A stretch of DNA of 37,442 nt, taken from contig JAFAQY010000049.1 in NCBI GenBank assembly GCA_019261985.1, positions 1-37,442 on the forward strand. The letters run 5' to 3'. Origin of the DNA: Bryobacterales bacterium. GTDB taxonomy: Bacteria; Acidobacteriota; Terriglobia; Bryobacterales; Bryobacteraceae. The position numbers were made by a program, and so were the translations under genes. Of this stretch, positions 16,231-23,553 are shown in pieces. Each line of letters opens with the position of its first letter. Position 1 is the stretch's first letter. Below the pieces are notes generated by a model. That model worked only from the letters and a program-made list of their open reading frames with translations. It did not search any database and had not been told where the DNA came from.

Positions 16231-17595
16231 ATGCGGACAGCATTTTTCGTTATTGCATCGCTTGTGGCCACGGGATTGTGGGCGGGTTTGCAGGCACAAG
16301 TGCAGCCGCCTCCGGCGCCGTGGCGGGGCGCGGGTCCGACGCCGTGCGTGGGAACCGATGGCGGAGTTTTTCAGTGTCCGCCGCCGGCTCGAACGATCGC
16401 CGTTCGCGCGGGACGGCTCTTCGACAGCAAAGCGGGCAAGATGCTGGCGAAACAGGTGGTGGTGCTTACGGGCGACCGGATCACCGACGTAGGGCCCGAA
16501 GGTCAAGCCAAGATTCCCTCGGGCGCGCAGGTGATCGATCTAGGCCAAGCGACGGTGTTGCCGGGTTTAATCGACGCGCACACGCACATGTTCAACAATC
16601 GCGGCCCCAAGGGGACCACGGAAGCCTCCATGCTGATTGCGGTGCAGAACGCGCAAGCGGACCTGCGCGCGGGCTTCACTACGGCGCGCGACATGAGCTC
16701 GCATGGCAACGGCTACGGCGATATTGCGATTCGCGACGCGATAAATCAAGGCCGTATTGACGGCCCGCGGTACCAGGTTTCGACGCTCGGCATAGTATGG
16801 GGCGCGACTCCGAAGAATCCGGCGGTTCCCGAAAATCCGCTGGCAAGCACGGTGGTTCGCTCGGTCGAGGAAGCGCGCGCGGCGGTTCGCGATCAGATTC
16901 AGCACGGCGCGGACTGGATCAAACTGTTCCCGACGGGCGCGTATTCGTTCACTTCCAGCGGTGAGGCCCAATATGTATTGATGTATCCGATGCCCGTGTT
17001 GCAGGCGTTGATCGATGAGACGCACCGGCTGGGCCATAAAGCGGGGTGCCACGTCTACGGAGGCGAGGGACAAAAGAACGCGATCCTCGCCGGATGCGAC
17101 ACGATCGAGCATGCGTTTGGGCTCGATCAGGAGCAGGCCAACATAATGGTCGCGAAAGGTCTTTACTACGACCCGACGATTGTCCGCTACACGGAGCCGT
17201 ACATGGACGATAACGATGCCAAGAATACCGGCGGAAAGTACCGGATGATCCCCATCATCGAGAAAGCCGTGTCATTGGCGGTCGCAACCAAAGGCTTGAA
17301 AATCATGGTGGGCAGCGGAGTGGATGGCTCGACCTTCGTACACGGCACGCAGGCGCTCGAATTCGAGTATCTGGTGAAGCACACGGGGATGACGGCGGCG
17401 CGGGCGATACAGAGCGGCACGATGATTAACGCCGAAGCGCTGGGATCGCAGGATCAGATCGGGTCCATCGAAAAAGGCAAATTCGCGGATTTGGTGGCGG
17501 TCTCCGGCGATCCGCTGTCGGACATCAGCGAGCTGCAGCGGGTGAAGTTTGTGATGAAGGGCGGAAAGGTCATTCGGAACGAAGTTAGCAAATAG
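16231..17595 (+). CDS. Exported metal-dependent amidohydrolase (imidazolonepropionase-like)
   Basis: A 454-residue protein with a Sec signal peptide (MRTAFFVIASLVATGLWAGLQAQ). The amidohydrolase motif VLPGLIDAHTHMF gives metal ligands His117 and His119. Further ligands lie in KAGCHVYGGEG and GCDTIEHAFGLD, and the catalytic Asp in MVGSGVDGS. The C-terminal beta-sandwich closes with GKFADLVAVSGDPL. The closest family resemblance is to imidazolonepropionase-like and Xaa-Pro/Xaa-Arg dipeptidase enzymes of subtype III; the periplasmic location favours peptide or amide hydrolysis. The substrate is not decidable. Its last 11 bp overlap the end of the convergent phosphotransferase gene. Confidence 0.9.
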   Translation: MRTAFFVIASLVATGLWAGLQAQVQPPPAPWRGAGPTPCVGTDGGVFQCPPPARTIAVRAGRLFDSKAGKMLAKQVVVLTGDRITDVGPEGQAKIPSGAQVIDLGQATVLPGLIDAHTHMFNNRGPKGTTEASMLIAVQNAQADLRAGFTTARDMSSHGNGYGDIAIRDAINQGRIDGPRYQVSTLGIVWGATPKNPAVPENPLASTVVRSVEEARAAVRDQIQHGADWIKLFPTGAYSFTSSGEAQYVLMYPMPVLQALIDETHRLGHKAGCHVYGGEGQKNAILAGCDTIEHAFGLDQEQANIMVAKGLYYDPTIVRYTEPYMDDNDAKNTGGKYRMIPIIEKAVSLAVATKGLKIMVGSGVDGSTFVHGTQALEFEYLVKHTGMTAARAIQSGTMINAEALGSQDQIGSIEKGKFADLVAVSGDPLSDISELQRVKFVMKGGKVIRNEVSK

Positions 17596-18502
17596 ACTTG
17601 CTCAATTTTTTGGCAAGCTGGGATAGATCATCGTCTCGCCACACACTTCGCGGTTCCGCTGCCGCCCGCGCGAAGAGCCATCGCCGTACGCGTTCGCGAT
17701 CCACCTGCAGGAGGTCCGCAAACCGCGTTATCTTGCCTTCTGCATCGGACATCAGGCTTGCGCGACAGTTCAGTAAGTGCTGAGTGGAGTCGAACGCAGG
17801 GTCGCCGATGAACGGTTTAGGATCAATCACAAGCCACGGCTCGCGCTGGGATCGAAGGACATTGCCGGCGTGTAAGTCAGTTGCCAATAGAACTCGCTCC
17901 GATTCGCTCTGGGACAATTCTTCGAAGGCTTGAAGTCCATCGCGGACCAAGTGGGGATCGGACCAGAATTGCGAATTCGCGAGGGTTTCGTCGATCCAGT
18001 GGCGGATCATCAAAGACAACGGGCGAAAGACGTCTAACCAGCCTGGTGAACTCCATAACCGGCGCAGGAGCTGCGCGATGACGACATCCTGTTCATCTTC
18101 CGGTTGTGCCGAGAGTTTGCTTCCAGGCGTGCAGCTTTCCAGCAACATTGCGCCGGCCTGTTCGTCTGACTCAAGTAACAGCACGGTAGGCTCGCCATTC
18201 CAAAAACGGAGTCCTTGGATCTCATCTTGCGCTTCGAAATGCGGCATGCCGAGTTTTAGGACAGCCGCGCTCCCATCGGCGCGCCGTGCCGGAGCGACCC
18301 ACGCGCAAGTAGCGTCAGCAAAGGGTTCGCCGAATGTGAGTTTCCAGCGAAGCGCAAGCGATCGCGCAGTGGCCGGCAGCGAAGCCAGCCATGCGGAACG
18401 CACCGGGTTCGCGCCGCAGTTCGCGGCTAGTGAAGCCGGAATAATCAGCGGGTTCGGAGCCTCTTGCGAGATCCGCGAGCATCCACGACCATCCATATAC
18501 AA
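17585..18502 (-). CDS. Aminoglycoside/streptomycin 6-kinase-like phosphotransferase
   Basis: A 305-residue soluble kinase-fold protein resembling the streptomycin 6-kinase (APH(6)/hydroxyurea phosphotransferase) family. The N-lobe lysine is in AAVLKLG (Lys83). The catalytic loop is LLATDLHAGNVLRS with base Asp209 and Asn214, where the usual His-Gly before Asp is Ala-Thr. The metal-binding segment is LVIDPKPFIGDPAFD (Asp227). The fold and these motifs support ATP-dependent phosphorylation of a hydroxyl group on an aminoglycoside or similar sugar; resistance itself is only an inference. A second in-frame ATG lies 6 bases after the first, so the start is ambiguous between 18502 and 18496. It is divergent from the HbpS-like gene, 34 bp away. 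Confidence 0.8.
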   Translation of the reverse strand: MYMDGRGCSRISQEAPNPLIIPASLAANCGANPVRSAWLASLPATARSLALRWKLTFGEPFADATCAWVAPARRADGSAAVLKLGMPHFEAQDEIQGLRFWNGEPTVLLLESDEQAGAMLLESCTPGSKLSAQPEDEQDVVIAQLLRRLWSSPGWLDVFRPLSLMIRHWIDETLANSQFWSDPHLVRDGLQAFEELSQSESERVLLATDLHAGNVLRSQREPWLVIDPKPFIGDPAFDSTQHLLNCRASLMSDAEGKITRFADLLQVDRERVRRWLFARAAAEPRSVWRDDDLSQLAKKLSKSIC

Positions 18503-18536
18503 TGTTTGAGAACCATTTTATAAGGGGGAATGCAAA

Positions 18537-19022
18537 ATGATCAGAACGAAATATCTGCTGCTTGCAGGCGCGGTTGCGCTTGTTTCGACCAGCGCGTTTG
18601 CGCAGCTTCCGAGTTCGAAGGTCCTTACGCTCGATGTTGCCCAGGCGATCGCACAGGAGACGCTGGCCAAGTGCCGCGCGGACGGATATAAAGTTACCGT
18701 ACTGGTAGTCGATGGCCTGAATGCGCCGAAGGCGATGGTTCGCGACGATGGCGCAAGCGCTTCCACGACCGAAGTGGCCAAGATGAAGGCAACAGCCACT
18801 ATGCTCTACAACCGCCCGTCGGGCCCTGCGCAGCCTCTGCCTGCCGGCCAGACAGCGCCTCCCGCGACCATTCCGGGAACGATCAATGCTCAGGGCGGAG
18901 TCCCGATCAAGGTCGGCGATGTGACCATTGGCGCGGTTGCGGTGAGTGGGGCTCCGGGTGGGGATAAAGATGCGGCGTGCGCTAGTGCGGCGCTGGCTAA
19001 GCTGGCCGATCGATTGAAGTGA
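18537..19022 (+). CDS. Exported heme-binding protein, HbpS/GlcG family
   Basis: A 161-residue protein with a signal peptide (MIRTKYLLLAGAVALVSTSAFA, cut near residue 22). The GlcG/HbpS fold is shown by LTLDVAQAIAQETLAKCRADGYKVTV, VVDGLNAPKAMVRDDGA, the helix TTEVAKMKATATMLYNRPSG, then GGVPIKVGDVTIGAVAVSGAPGGDKDAACA near the end. Homologues bind heme or participate in redox sensing; the exact role is open. AAGGGGG seven bases before the ATG is a strong ribosome binding site. The last 26 bp overlap the convergent YqgE-like gene because that gene has run on through a repeat. Confidence 0.88.
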   Translation: MIRTKYLLLAGAVALVSTSAFAQLPSSKVLTLDVAQAIAQETLAKCRADGYKVTVLVVDGLNAPKAMVRDDGASASTTEVAKMKATATMLYNRPSGPAQPLPAGQTAPPATIPGTINAQGGVPIKVGDVTIGAVAVSGAPGGDKDAACASAALAKLADRLK

Positions 19023-19704
19023 AGTGGATTAACCCGGCGACTGCCAATCGCGCCCGTTGTATAATGCCCGCGCAGGCGGGTTGGCAACCCGCCGCCGGTT
19101 GGCAACCGGCCCCACGATTTTTTACAACGTGTTCGTCCTTGCGGCGGTTTAAGCGGTCCCACAGCGTATCGGGGTCGGCGTCGAACACGGTTTTGGCGTC
19201 TCCCGAGAGGACGGACCATGCGCCGGCTTCAATCTCCATTTCAAGCTGCCCCGGACCCCAGCCGGCGTATCCCATAAAGAACCGCAGCATGGCGCCCGAG
19301 GCGCCATCCGCTAGCGCCTCCTTCAACGCTTTTTCATCCAGCAAGGCGGAAACATCGCGTGAAATTTGATGCACACCTTGCTTCCTTGCATTGGTCCGGT
19401 AGAGCGCCAGAACACTATCGTTTTCAACCGGACCTCCCGAGAATGCGAAGTCCTTGCGGTTAGCCGCTTCTTTTATACCCTTCAGAATCTGGGAAACGGG
19501 CGTATCCGTCTCCCGGTTGAGGATTAAACCCACAGCGCCGTGTTCGTCATAGGTGATCAAATAGACAACCGTTTGATCGAAATTGGGGTCTTTCAGATCC
19601 CTATCGGCCACGAGGATTTTGCCTGGCGCCAACTCATCTTGCGCAAAAACGGGACAAATAAATAAAAGGCCAACCACCAAGCACGCGAGACTCAGCCACC
19701 GCAT
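18997..19704 (-). CDS. Exported YqgE/AlgH-family protein with repeat-derived C-terminus
   Basis: A 235-residue protein. After an N-terminal signal peptide (MRWLSLACLVVGLLFICPVFA), residues 26-190 match the YqgE/AlgH (DUF179) fold: LAPGKILVADRDLKDPNFDQTVVYL, HGAVGLILNRET, FSGGPVENDSVLALY and FMGYAGWGPGQLEMEI. Bacterial YqgE proteins usually start directly at the APG motif and end near 185-195 residues. Residues about 197-210, including GCQPAAGCQPA, are encoded by double-hairpin repeat copy 4, and the tail then runs to a stop inside the end of the HbpS gene. The molecular function of YqgE is unknown. It is divergent from purH with a 45-bp gap. Confidence 0.87.
   Translation of the reverse strand: MRWLSLACLVVGLLFICPVFAQDELAPGKILVADRDLKDPNFDQTVVYLITYDEHGAVGLILNRETDTPVSQILKGIKEAANRKDFAFSGGPVENDSVLALYRTNARKQGVHQISRDVSALLDEKALKEALADGASGAMLRFFMGYAGWGPGQLEMEIEAGAWSVLSGDAKTVFDADPDTLWDRLNRRKDEHVVKNRGAGCQPAAGCQPACAGIIQRARLAVAGLIHFTSIDRPA
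19075..19115 (+). repeat. Double-hairpin dispersed repeat (copy 4), within coding sequence
   Basis: GGCGGGTT-GGC-AACCCGCC (19075-19093) and GCCGGTT-GGC-AACCGGC (19094-19110), then CCCAC. It lies in the 3' part of the YqgE-like gene on the opposite strand, where it encodes the GCQPAAGCQPA segment. A loose relative of the flank of copy 5 (TTGCCAATCGCGC) occurs at about 19043-19053. Confidence 0.9.
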
Positions 19705-19749
19705 GGTTCGATTCTCGCTCTTTTATGCGCGTGTGACAATAGGGATTCC

Positions 19750-21309
19750 ATGCCTCAAATCCGGCGCGCCCTGTTAAGCGTGACAGATAAGACGCGGATC
19801 GTGGAGTTTGCGCGGAACCTGTCGGAGCTGCACGTAGAGATCGTTTCTACGGGGGGGACTTTTCGCGTCCTGAAGGATGCAGGCATCGCGGCTCTCAGGG
19901 AAGTGGCGGACGTGACGGAGTTTCCCGAAATGCTGGACGGCCGCGTCAAAACTCTGCATCCGCGCATCGCCGGGGGCATTTTGGCCATCCGTTCGAATGC
20001 GGGACACATGCAGGCCCTTTCCGCGCACGAAATTCCTCCGATCGATTTGGTCGCGGTGAATCTTTACGATTTCGGGCGCGTGGCGGCGAAAAAGGACGCG
20101 CCGCTCGAAGAGCTGATTGAAAATATCGACATCGGCGGACCGACGATGATCCGCGCCGCGGCAAAGAACTGGCAGGATGTGGCGGTTGTGACTTCGCCTT
20201 CGGATTACGACAGCATTGTCGCCGAAATCCACGCCGGTGGAGGAGCGCTTTCGCGGGAGACTACGTGGGGGCTGGCGAAGAAGGCGTTCTCGCTCACAGC
20301 CGGATACGACCGCGCGGTGGCTGCGCGGCTTGCGGAGATCGAAATAGCCGGGGACAAGTCCCCATCGTCAGCCGCGCCAAAGCTGCCTGCGATGCTGGAT
20401 ATCCGCGCTCCCCGCAGGCTCGCGCTGCGGTATGGCGAAAATCCGCATCAATCCGCCGCCCTGTACGTGGATGGAACGCCGGGTATCGCGACGGCGGAGC
20501 AGCTTCACGGTCCGGAGCTTTCCTATAACAATCTGGTGGATCTCGACGCAGCCTGGCAGCTGATCTGCGAATTCGATGCGCCGGCATCGGCAATCATCAA
20601 GCACACGAGTCCTTGCGGGTGCGCGGAAGGCGCGACGCTGGCCGAAAGTTATCGACGGGCATTGGAGGCCGATCCGATTTCGGCATTCGGCGGGATTCTG
20701 GCATTCAATCGCGAAGTGGACGGCGAGACGGCGAATGAAATCGTGAAGCTCAAGGCGGACGCAATCGCCGCTCCGGCGTATTCGGCCCAGGCTCTCGATA
20801 TTTTACGAGCGCGGAAGACCGCTCGCGTGCTGCGGGTGGAAGCGGGCGAGCCTGGCCTGATCGTCAAATCGATCGGCGGAGGTTATCTCGCCCAAACTCC
20901 GGACGTGCACCGCCTGATGCGCTCGGGTCGCCGCGTCGCCACCTGGCGCGCGCCGGGTGAAGAAGAATGGATCGCGCTCGAGTTTGCGTGGAAAGTGTGC
21001 AAGCACGTGAAGTCGAATGCGATTGTGTATGCGCGCGCCGGACAGATGATCAGCGCCGGGGCGGGCCAGACCAGCCGCGTGGATTCGGTGAAGGCCGGCG
21101 CGATGAAGGCGATTCTGCCATTAGAAGGGACGGTGGTCGCCTCCGACGCCTTCTTCCCCTTCCCGGACGGAGTGGAGGAAGCAGCGCGGCATGGCATTAC
21201 CGCTGTAATTCAGCCCGGCGGGTCAGTCAAGGATTCGGATGTTGTTGCCGCCGCGAATCGTTTGAACCTCGCGATGGTGTTCACGGGCGTGCGCCATTTC
21301 CGCCATTAG
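19750..21309 (+). CDS. purH: Bifunctional AICAR formyltransferase / IMP cyclohydrolase (PurH)
   Basis: A 519-residue enzyme for the last two steps of de novo purine synthesis: AICAR plus 10-formyl-THF gives FAICAR, then cyclisation gives IMP. The N-terminal MGS-like IMP cyclohydrolase domain shows RRALLSVTDKTRI, STGGTFRVLKDAGI, EMLDGRVKTLHPRIAGGIL and LYDFGRVAAKKDAPLEELIENIDIGGPTM. The formyltransferase domain has RYGENPHQSAALY, the catalytic Lys-His in IIKHTSPCGCA, SAFGGILAFNREVD, the FFPFPDGVEEAARHGI segment, IQPGGSVKDSDVV and the terminal TGVRHFRH. Length and motifs are complete. It stands alone between the divergent YqgE-like gene and the VWA genes, as a housekeeping gene. Confidence 0.98.
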   Translation: MPQIRRALLSVTDKTRIVEFARNLSELHVEIVSTGGTFRVLKDAGIAALREVADVTEFPEMLDGRVKTLHPRIAGGILAIRSNAGHMQALSAHEIPPIDLVAVNLYDFGRVAAKKDAPLEELIENIDIGGPTMIRAAAKNWQDVAVVTSPSDYDSIVAEIHAGGGALSRETTWGLAKKAFSLTAGYDRAVAARLAEIEIAGDKSPSSAAPKLPAMLDIRAPRRLALRYGENPHQSAALYVDGTPGIATAEQLHGPELSYNNLVDLDAAWQLICEFDAPASAIIKHTSPCGCAEGATLAESYRRALEADPISAFGGILAFNREVDGETANEIVKLKADAIAAPAYSAQALDILRARKTARVLRVEAGEPGLIVKSIGGGYLAQTPDVHRLMRSGRRVATWRAPGEEEWIALEFAWKVCKHVKSNAIVYARAGQMISAGAGQTSRVDSVKAGAMKAILPLEGTVVASDAFFPFPDGVEEAARHGITAVIQPGGSVKDSDVVAAANRLNLAMVFTGVRHFRH

Positions 21310-21323
21310 AAAAATTTAAACAT

Positions 21324-21332
21324 TGGTATACT
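21324..21332 (+). promoter_or_regulatory. Candidate extended -10 promoter of the VWA operon
   Basis: TGGTATACT is an extended -10 element (TGN-TATACT) in the 40-bp gap between purH and the first VWA gene. The upstream DNA is AT-rich but has no clear -35. Transcription would start about 10 bases before ATG 21350. Confidence 0.45.
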
Positions 21333-21349
21333 GAGGCCAGGGTGCGGGT

Positions 21350-22393
21350 ATGAAGCCTCCTGTAGTATTGTTCGGTTGTCTGCCGCTCCTAATCCTGGCG
21401 GCGTTTGTACTAGCGGGTGCCGATGAGAATGCTGGGAAGCAGGCACCTCCTCAGGCCGGCGGGCTTGAGCCGAATGTATCCATAACACCCCGGTCGAAGA
21501 CCGGTCCGGCCACGCCGGAAAACGTCACCGACCGGCGCGCGGATATCCGCGTCGACACCGACCTGGTCCTGATCTACGTCTCCGTAACGGACCCGATCGG
21601 CCGCTATGTAACGGGCCTCGACAAAGAGAATTTCAAACTGACCGAAGAACAGGATAAGAAGAAGATCGACCAGGACATCACGCAATTTTCAAGCGAAGAT
21701 GCCCCGATGTCCGTTGGCGTGGTCTTCGATACCAGCGGCAGCATGGGCGCGAAACTCCAGCGCTCGCGCCAAGCCGTCGCGCAGTTTCTGAAGACCGCCA
21801 ATCCCGAAGACGAATTCTTTCTGGTCCACTTCAACGATCGACCGGAACTTTTGGTGCCGTGGACGCCCGATTCTGAAGAGATTCAAAACCGGCTGACCTG
21901 GGTCGAGTCGAAAGGCCGCACGGCGTTGCTGGATGGCGTATATATGGCGATGAGCCAGATGAAAAAGGCGCGCAATCCGCGAAAGGCGATTTTGATCATC
22001 TCTGATGGCGGCGATAATTCCAGCCGTTATACGGAAAGCGAAGTGAAGAACGCTGTCCGCGAATCGGACGTGCAGATTTACGCGATCGGCATTTTCGAAT
22101 CCATGGCAGGCCGAAACCGGACGCCGGAGGAAGCCAGCGGGCCACAACTGCTGAACCAAGTCGCGGAATCTACCGGCGGGCGATTCTTTTCGGCGGACAA
22201 TCTCGCGGATCTGCCGGACATTGCGGCTAAAATCGGATTAGAGCTGCGCAATCAGTACGTGCTGGGTTACCACTCCAAGAATAAGGAGCGGGACGGCAAG
22301 TTCAGGAGAGTGCAGGTGAAGCTCGTGAAGACCGCCGGAATGCCCCAACTAAAAGCCACCTATCGACCTGGATACTATGCCCCTGCTCAGTAG
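21350..22393 (+). CDS. VWFA-related acidobacterial domain protein (Sec-exported)
   Basis: A 347-residue exported protein with a Sec-type signal (residues 1-23). A proline-rich linker precedes the acidobacterial VWA module: VDTDLVLIYVSVTDPIGRYVTGLDKENFKLTEEQDKK. The VWA domain has the MIDAS motif DTSGSM (Asp127, Ser129, Ser131), the Thr-loop KGRTALLDGVYMAM and the Asp in ILIISDGGDNSSRYTE. It closes with RNQYVLGYHSKNKERDGKFRRVQVKL and RPGYYAP. The family (TIGR03436-like) is highly expanded in Acidobacteria; members are thought to bind ligands or assemble complexes through a divalent metal, but no role is established. It overlaps the next VWA gene by 17 bp, so the pair is co-translated and probably arose by duplication. 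Confidence 0.92.
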   Translation: MKPPVVLFGCLPLLILAAFVLAGADENAGKQAPPQAGGLEPNVSITPRSKTGPATPENVTDRRADIRVDTDLVLIYVSVTDPIGRYVTGLDKENFKLTEEQDKKKIDQDITQFSSEDAPMSVGVVFDTSGSMGAKLQRSRQAVAQFLKTANPEDEFFLVHFNDRPELLVPWTPDSEEIQNRLTWVESKGRTALLDGVYMAMSQMKKARNPRKAILIISDGGDNSSRYTESEVKNAVRESDVQIYAIGIFESMAGRNRTPEEASGPQLLNQVAESTGGRFFSADNLADLPDIAAKIGLELRNQYVLGYHSKNKERDGKFRRVQVKLVKTAGMPQLKATYRPGYYAPAQ

Positions 22394-23321
22394 AAGAGAA
22401 ATTTTGGCGCTGCTCGGCGCGGCGGCGGCTTCCGCCCAAACAGTGCTGAAGGACGATGAAGTCCCGGTCTTCAAGGCCGGCACGCAGTTGGTGGATCTGC
22501 ATGTAAGCGTGCTGGATAAGAGCGGCAAGCTGATCACCGACATTCCGGAAGCGGCCTTCAAAGTTTACGAGAACGGCGTCGAACAACCGCTCAAGGTTTT
22601 TCGCCGTGAGGATGTGCCGGTTTCGATGGGCATCATCATCGATAACAGCGGCAGCATGCGGGATAAGCGGGCTAAGGTCGCGGCGGCGTCCCTGGCCCTT
22701 GTGAAGGCGTCCAATCCGCAGGATGAGGAGTTCATCGTCGATTTCAACGACGACGCCTATCTGGATCAGCCGCTCACCAGCGAACTCAAGAAACTGGAAG
22801 CCGCGCTCGATCGTTTGGATTCCAAGGGCGGAACGGCCATGCGCGACGCCATCAGCATGTCCATTGACTACGTTAAGGACAAAGGCAAAAAGGACAAGAA
22901 GGTTTTGCTGGTGATCACGGACGGCAACGACAACACCAGTAATGAGTCGCTGGAACAGTTGGTTCGCAAAGCGCAGCGCAGCGAAGTGCTGGTGTATTGC
23001 ATCGGGCTGTTGAGCGAAGAGGAACCGCGCGAAGCGCGCAACGCCAAGCGCGCCTTGAAAGCGCTGGCCGAGGCATCCGGCGGCATGGATTATTATCCGA
23101 AGGATCTTGCCGAAGTAGAAAGAATCACGCCGCAGGTAGCACATGAAATCCGCAATCAATACCTGCTGGCGTATTCGCCCACCAACACCGCGCTGGACGG
23201 AAGCTATCGCAAGATCGAAGTGAAGGTGAAGGGCTACGGCAATCCTACGGTGCGTGCCCGCAGCGGCTACTACGCAACGCCGGAGACCGCGGCGAAAACC
23301 GCCACGCCATCCGGTAAATAG
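22377..23321 (+). CDS. VWFA-related acidobacterial domain protein (Tat-like signal)
   Basis: A 314-residue paralogue of the preceding protein. The N-terminus MPLLSRREILALLGAAAASAQ has a twin-arginine pattern (SRREIL). It then has LVDLHVSVLDKSGKLITDIPEAAFKVYENG, a MIDAS motif DNSGSM (Asp89, Ser91, Ser93), the Thr-loop KGGTAMRDAISM, VLLVITDGNDNTSNES and the end motif RNQYLLAYSPTNTALDGSYRKIEVKV with RSGYYATPE. The two VWA domains are clearly homologous yet divergent, and their signal peptides point to different export routes, an odd feature for a tandem pair. The ATG lies inside the last codons of the upstream gene; a small gene follows after 11 bp. Confidence 0.92.
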   Translation: MPLLSRREILALLGAAAASAQTVLKDDEVPVFKAGTQLVDLHVSVLDKSGKLITDIPEAAFKVYENGVEQPLKVFRREDVPVSMGIIIDNSGSMRDKRAKVAAASLALVKASNPQDEEFIVDFNDDAYLDQPLTSELKKLEAALDRLDSKGGTAMRDAISMSIDYVKDKGKKDKKVLLVITDGNDNTSNESLEQLVRKAQRSEVLVYCIGLLSEEEPREARNAKRALKALAEASGGMDYYPKDLAEVERITPQVAHEIRNQYLLAYSPTNTALDGSYRKIEVKVKGYGNPTVRARSGYYATPETAAKTATPSGK

Positions 23322-23332
23322 CCCGGCAACGA

Positions 23333-23548
23333 GTGATCGCATTTTTGTGGCAGGCGACCAGAGGCTACCGCCTCAGGCCGTGGCGCAGTCCCTACCTGCT
23401 TTGGCGCATTGAGACGTATTGGGGCTGGCACGCCGAAAAGATTACTGCCCGCCAGTTCTTCTCGTTTGTGTGGCAGCACCGGGGGGAGCTGTTGAGGTTC
23501 CTGCGCTGGGCTGGCAGGATGCGGGCGGAAATTGCTCGCGCTCGGTAA
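23333..23548 (+). CDS. Small conserved acidobacterial protein (ATRGYRLRPWRSPYL type)
   Basis: A 71-residue basic, tryptophan-rich protein starting with GTG 11 bp after the second VWA gene. It contains ATRGYRLRPWRSPYLLWRIETYWG and ends FLRWAGRMRAEIARAR. I recognise this pattern from short uncharacterised proteins of acidobacterial genomes. It has no signal peptide or clear membrane helix; Trp/Arg spacing suggests an amphipathic, possibly membrane-surface, helix pair. The stop lies 5 bp from the stop of the convergent racemase-like gene, leaving no room for a terminator. Function unknown; it likely shares the VWA transcript. Confidence 0.65.
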   Translation: MIAFLWQATRGYRLRPWRSPYLLWRIETYWGWHAEKITARQFFSFVWQHRGELLRFLRWAGRMRAEIARAR

Positions 23549-23553
23549 GCGCG

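Noticed and set aside
22302-23342. 346-residue minus-strand open frame
   Set aside because: It is fully antisense to the second VWA gene, has a biased composition and no recognisable domain.
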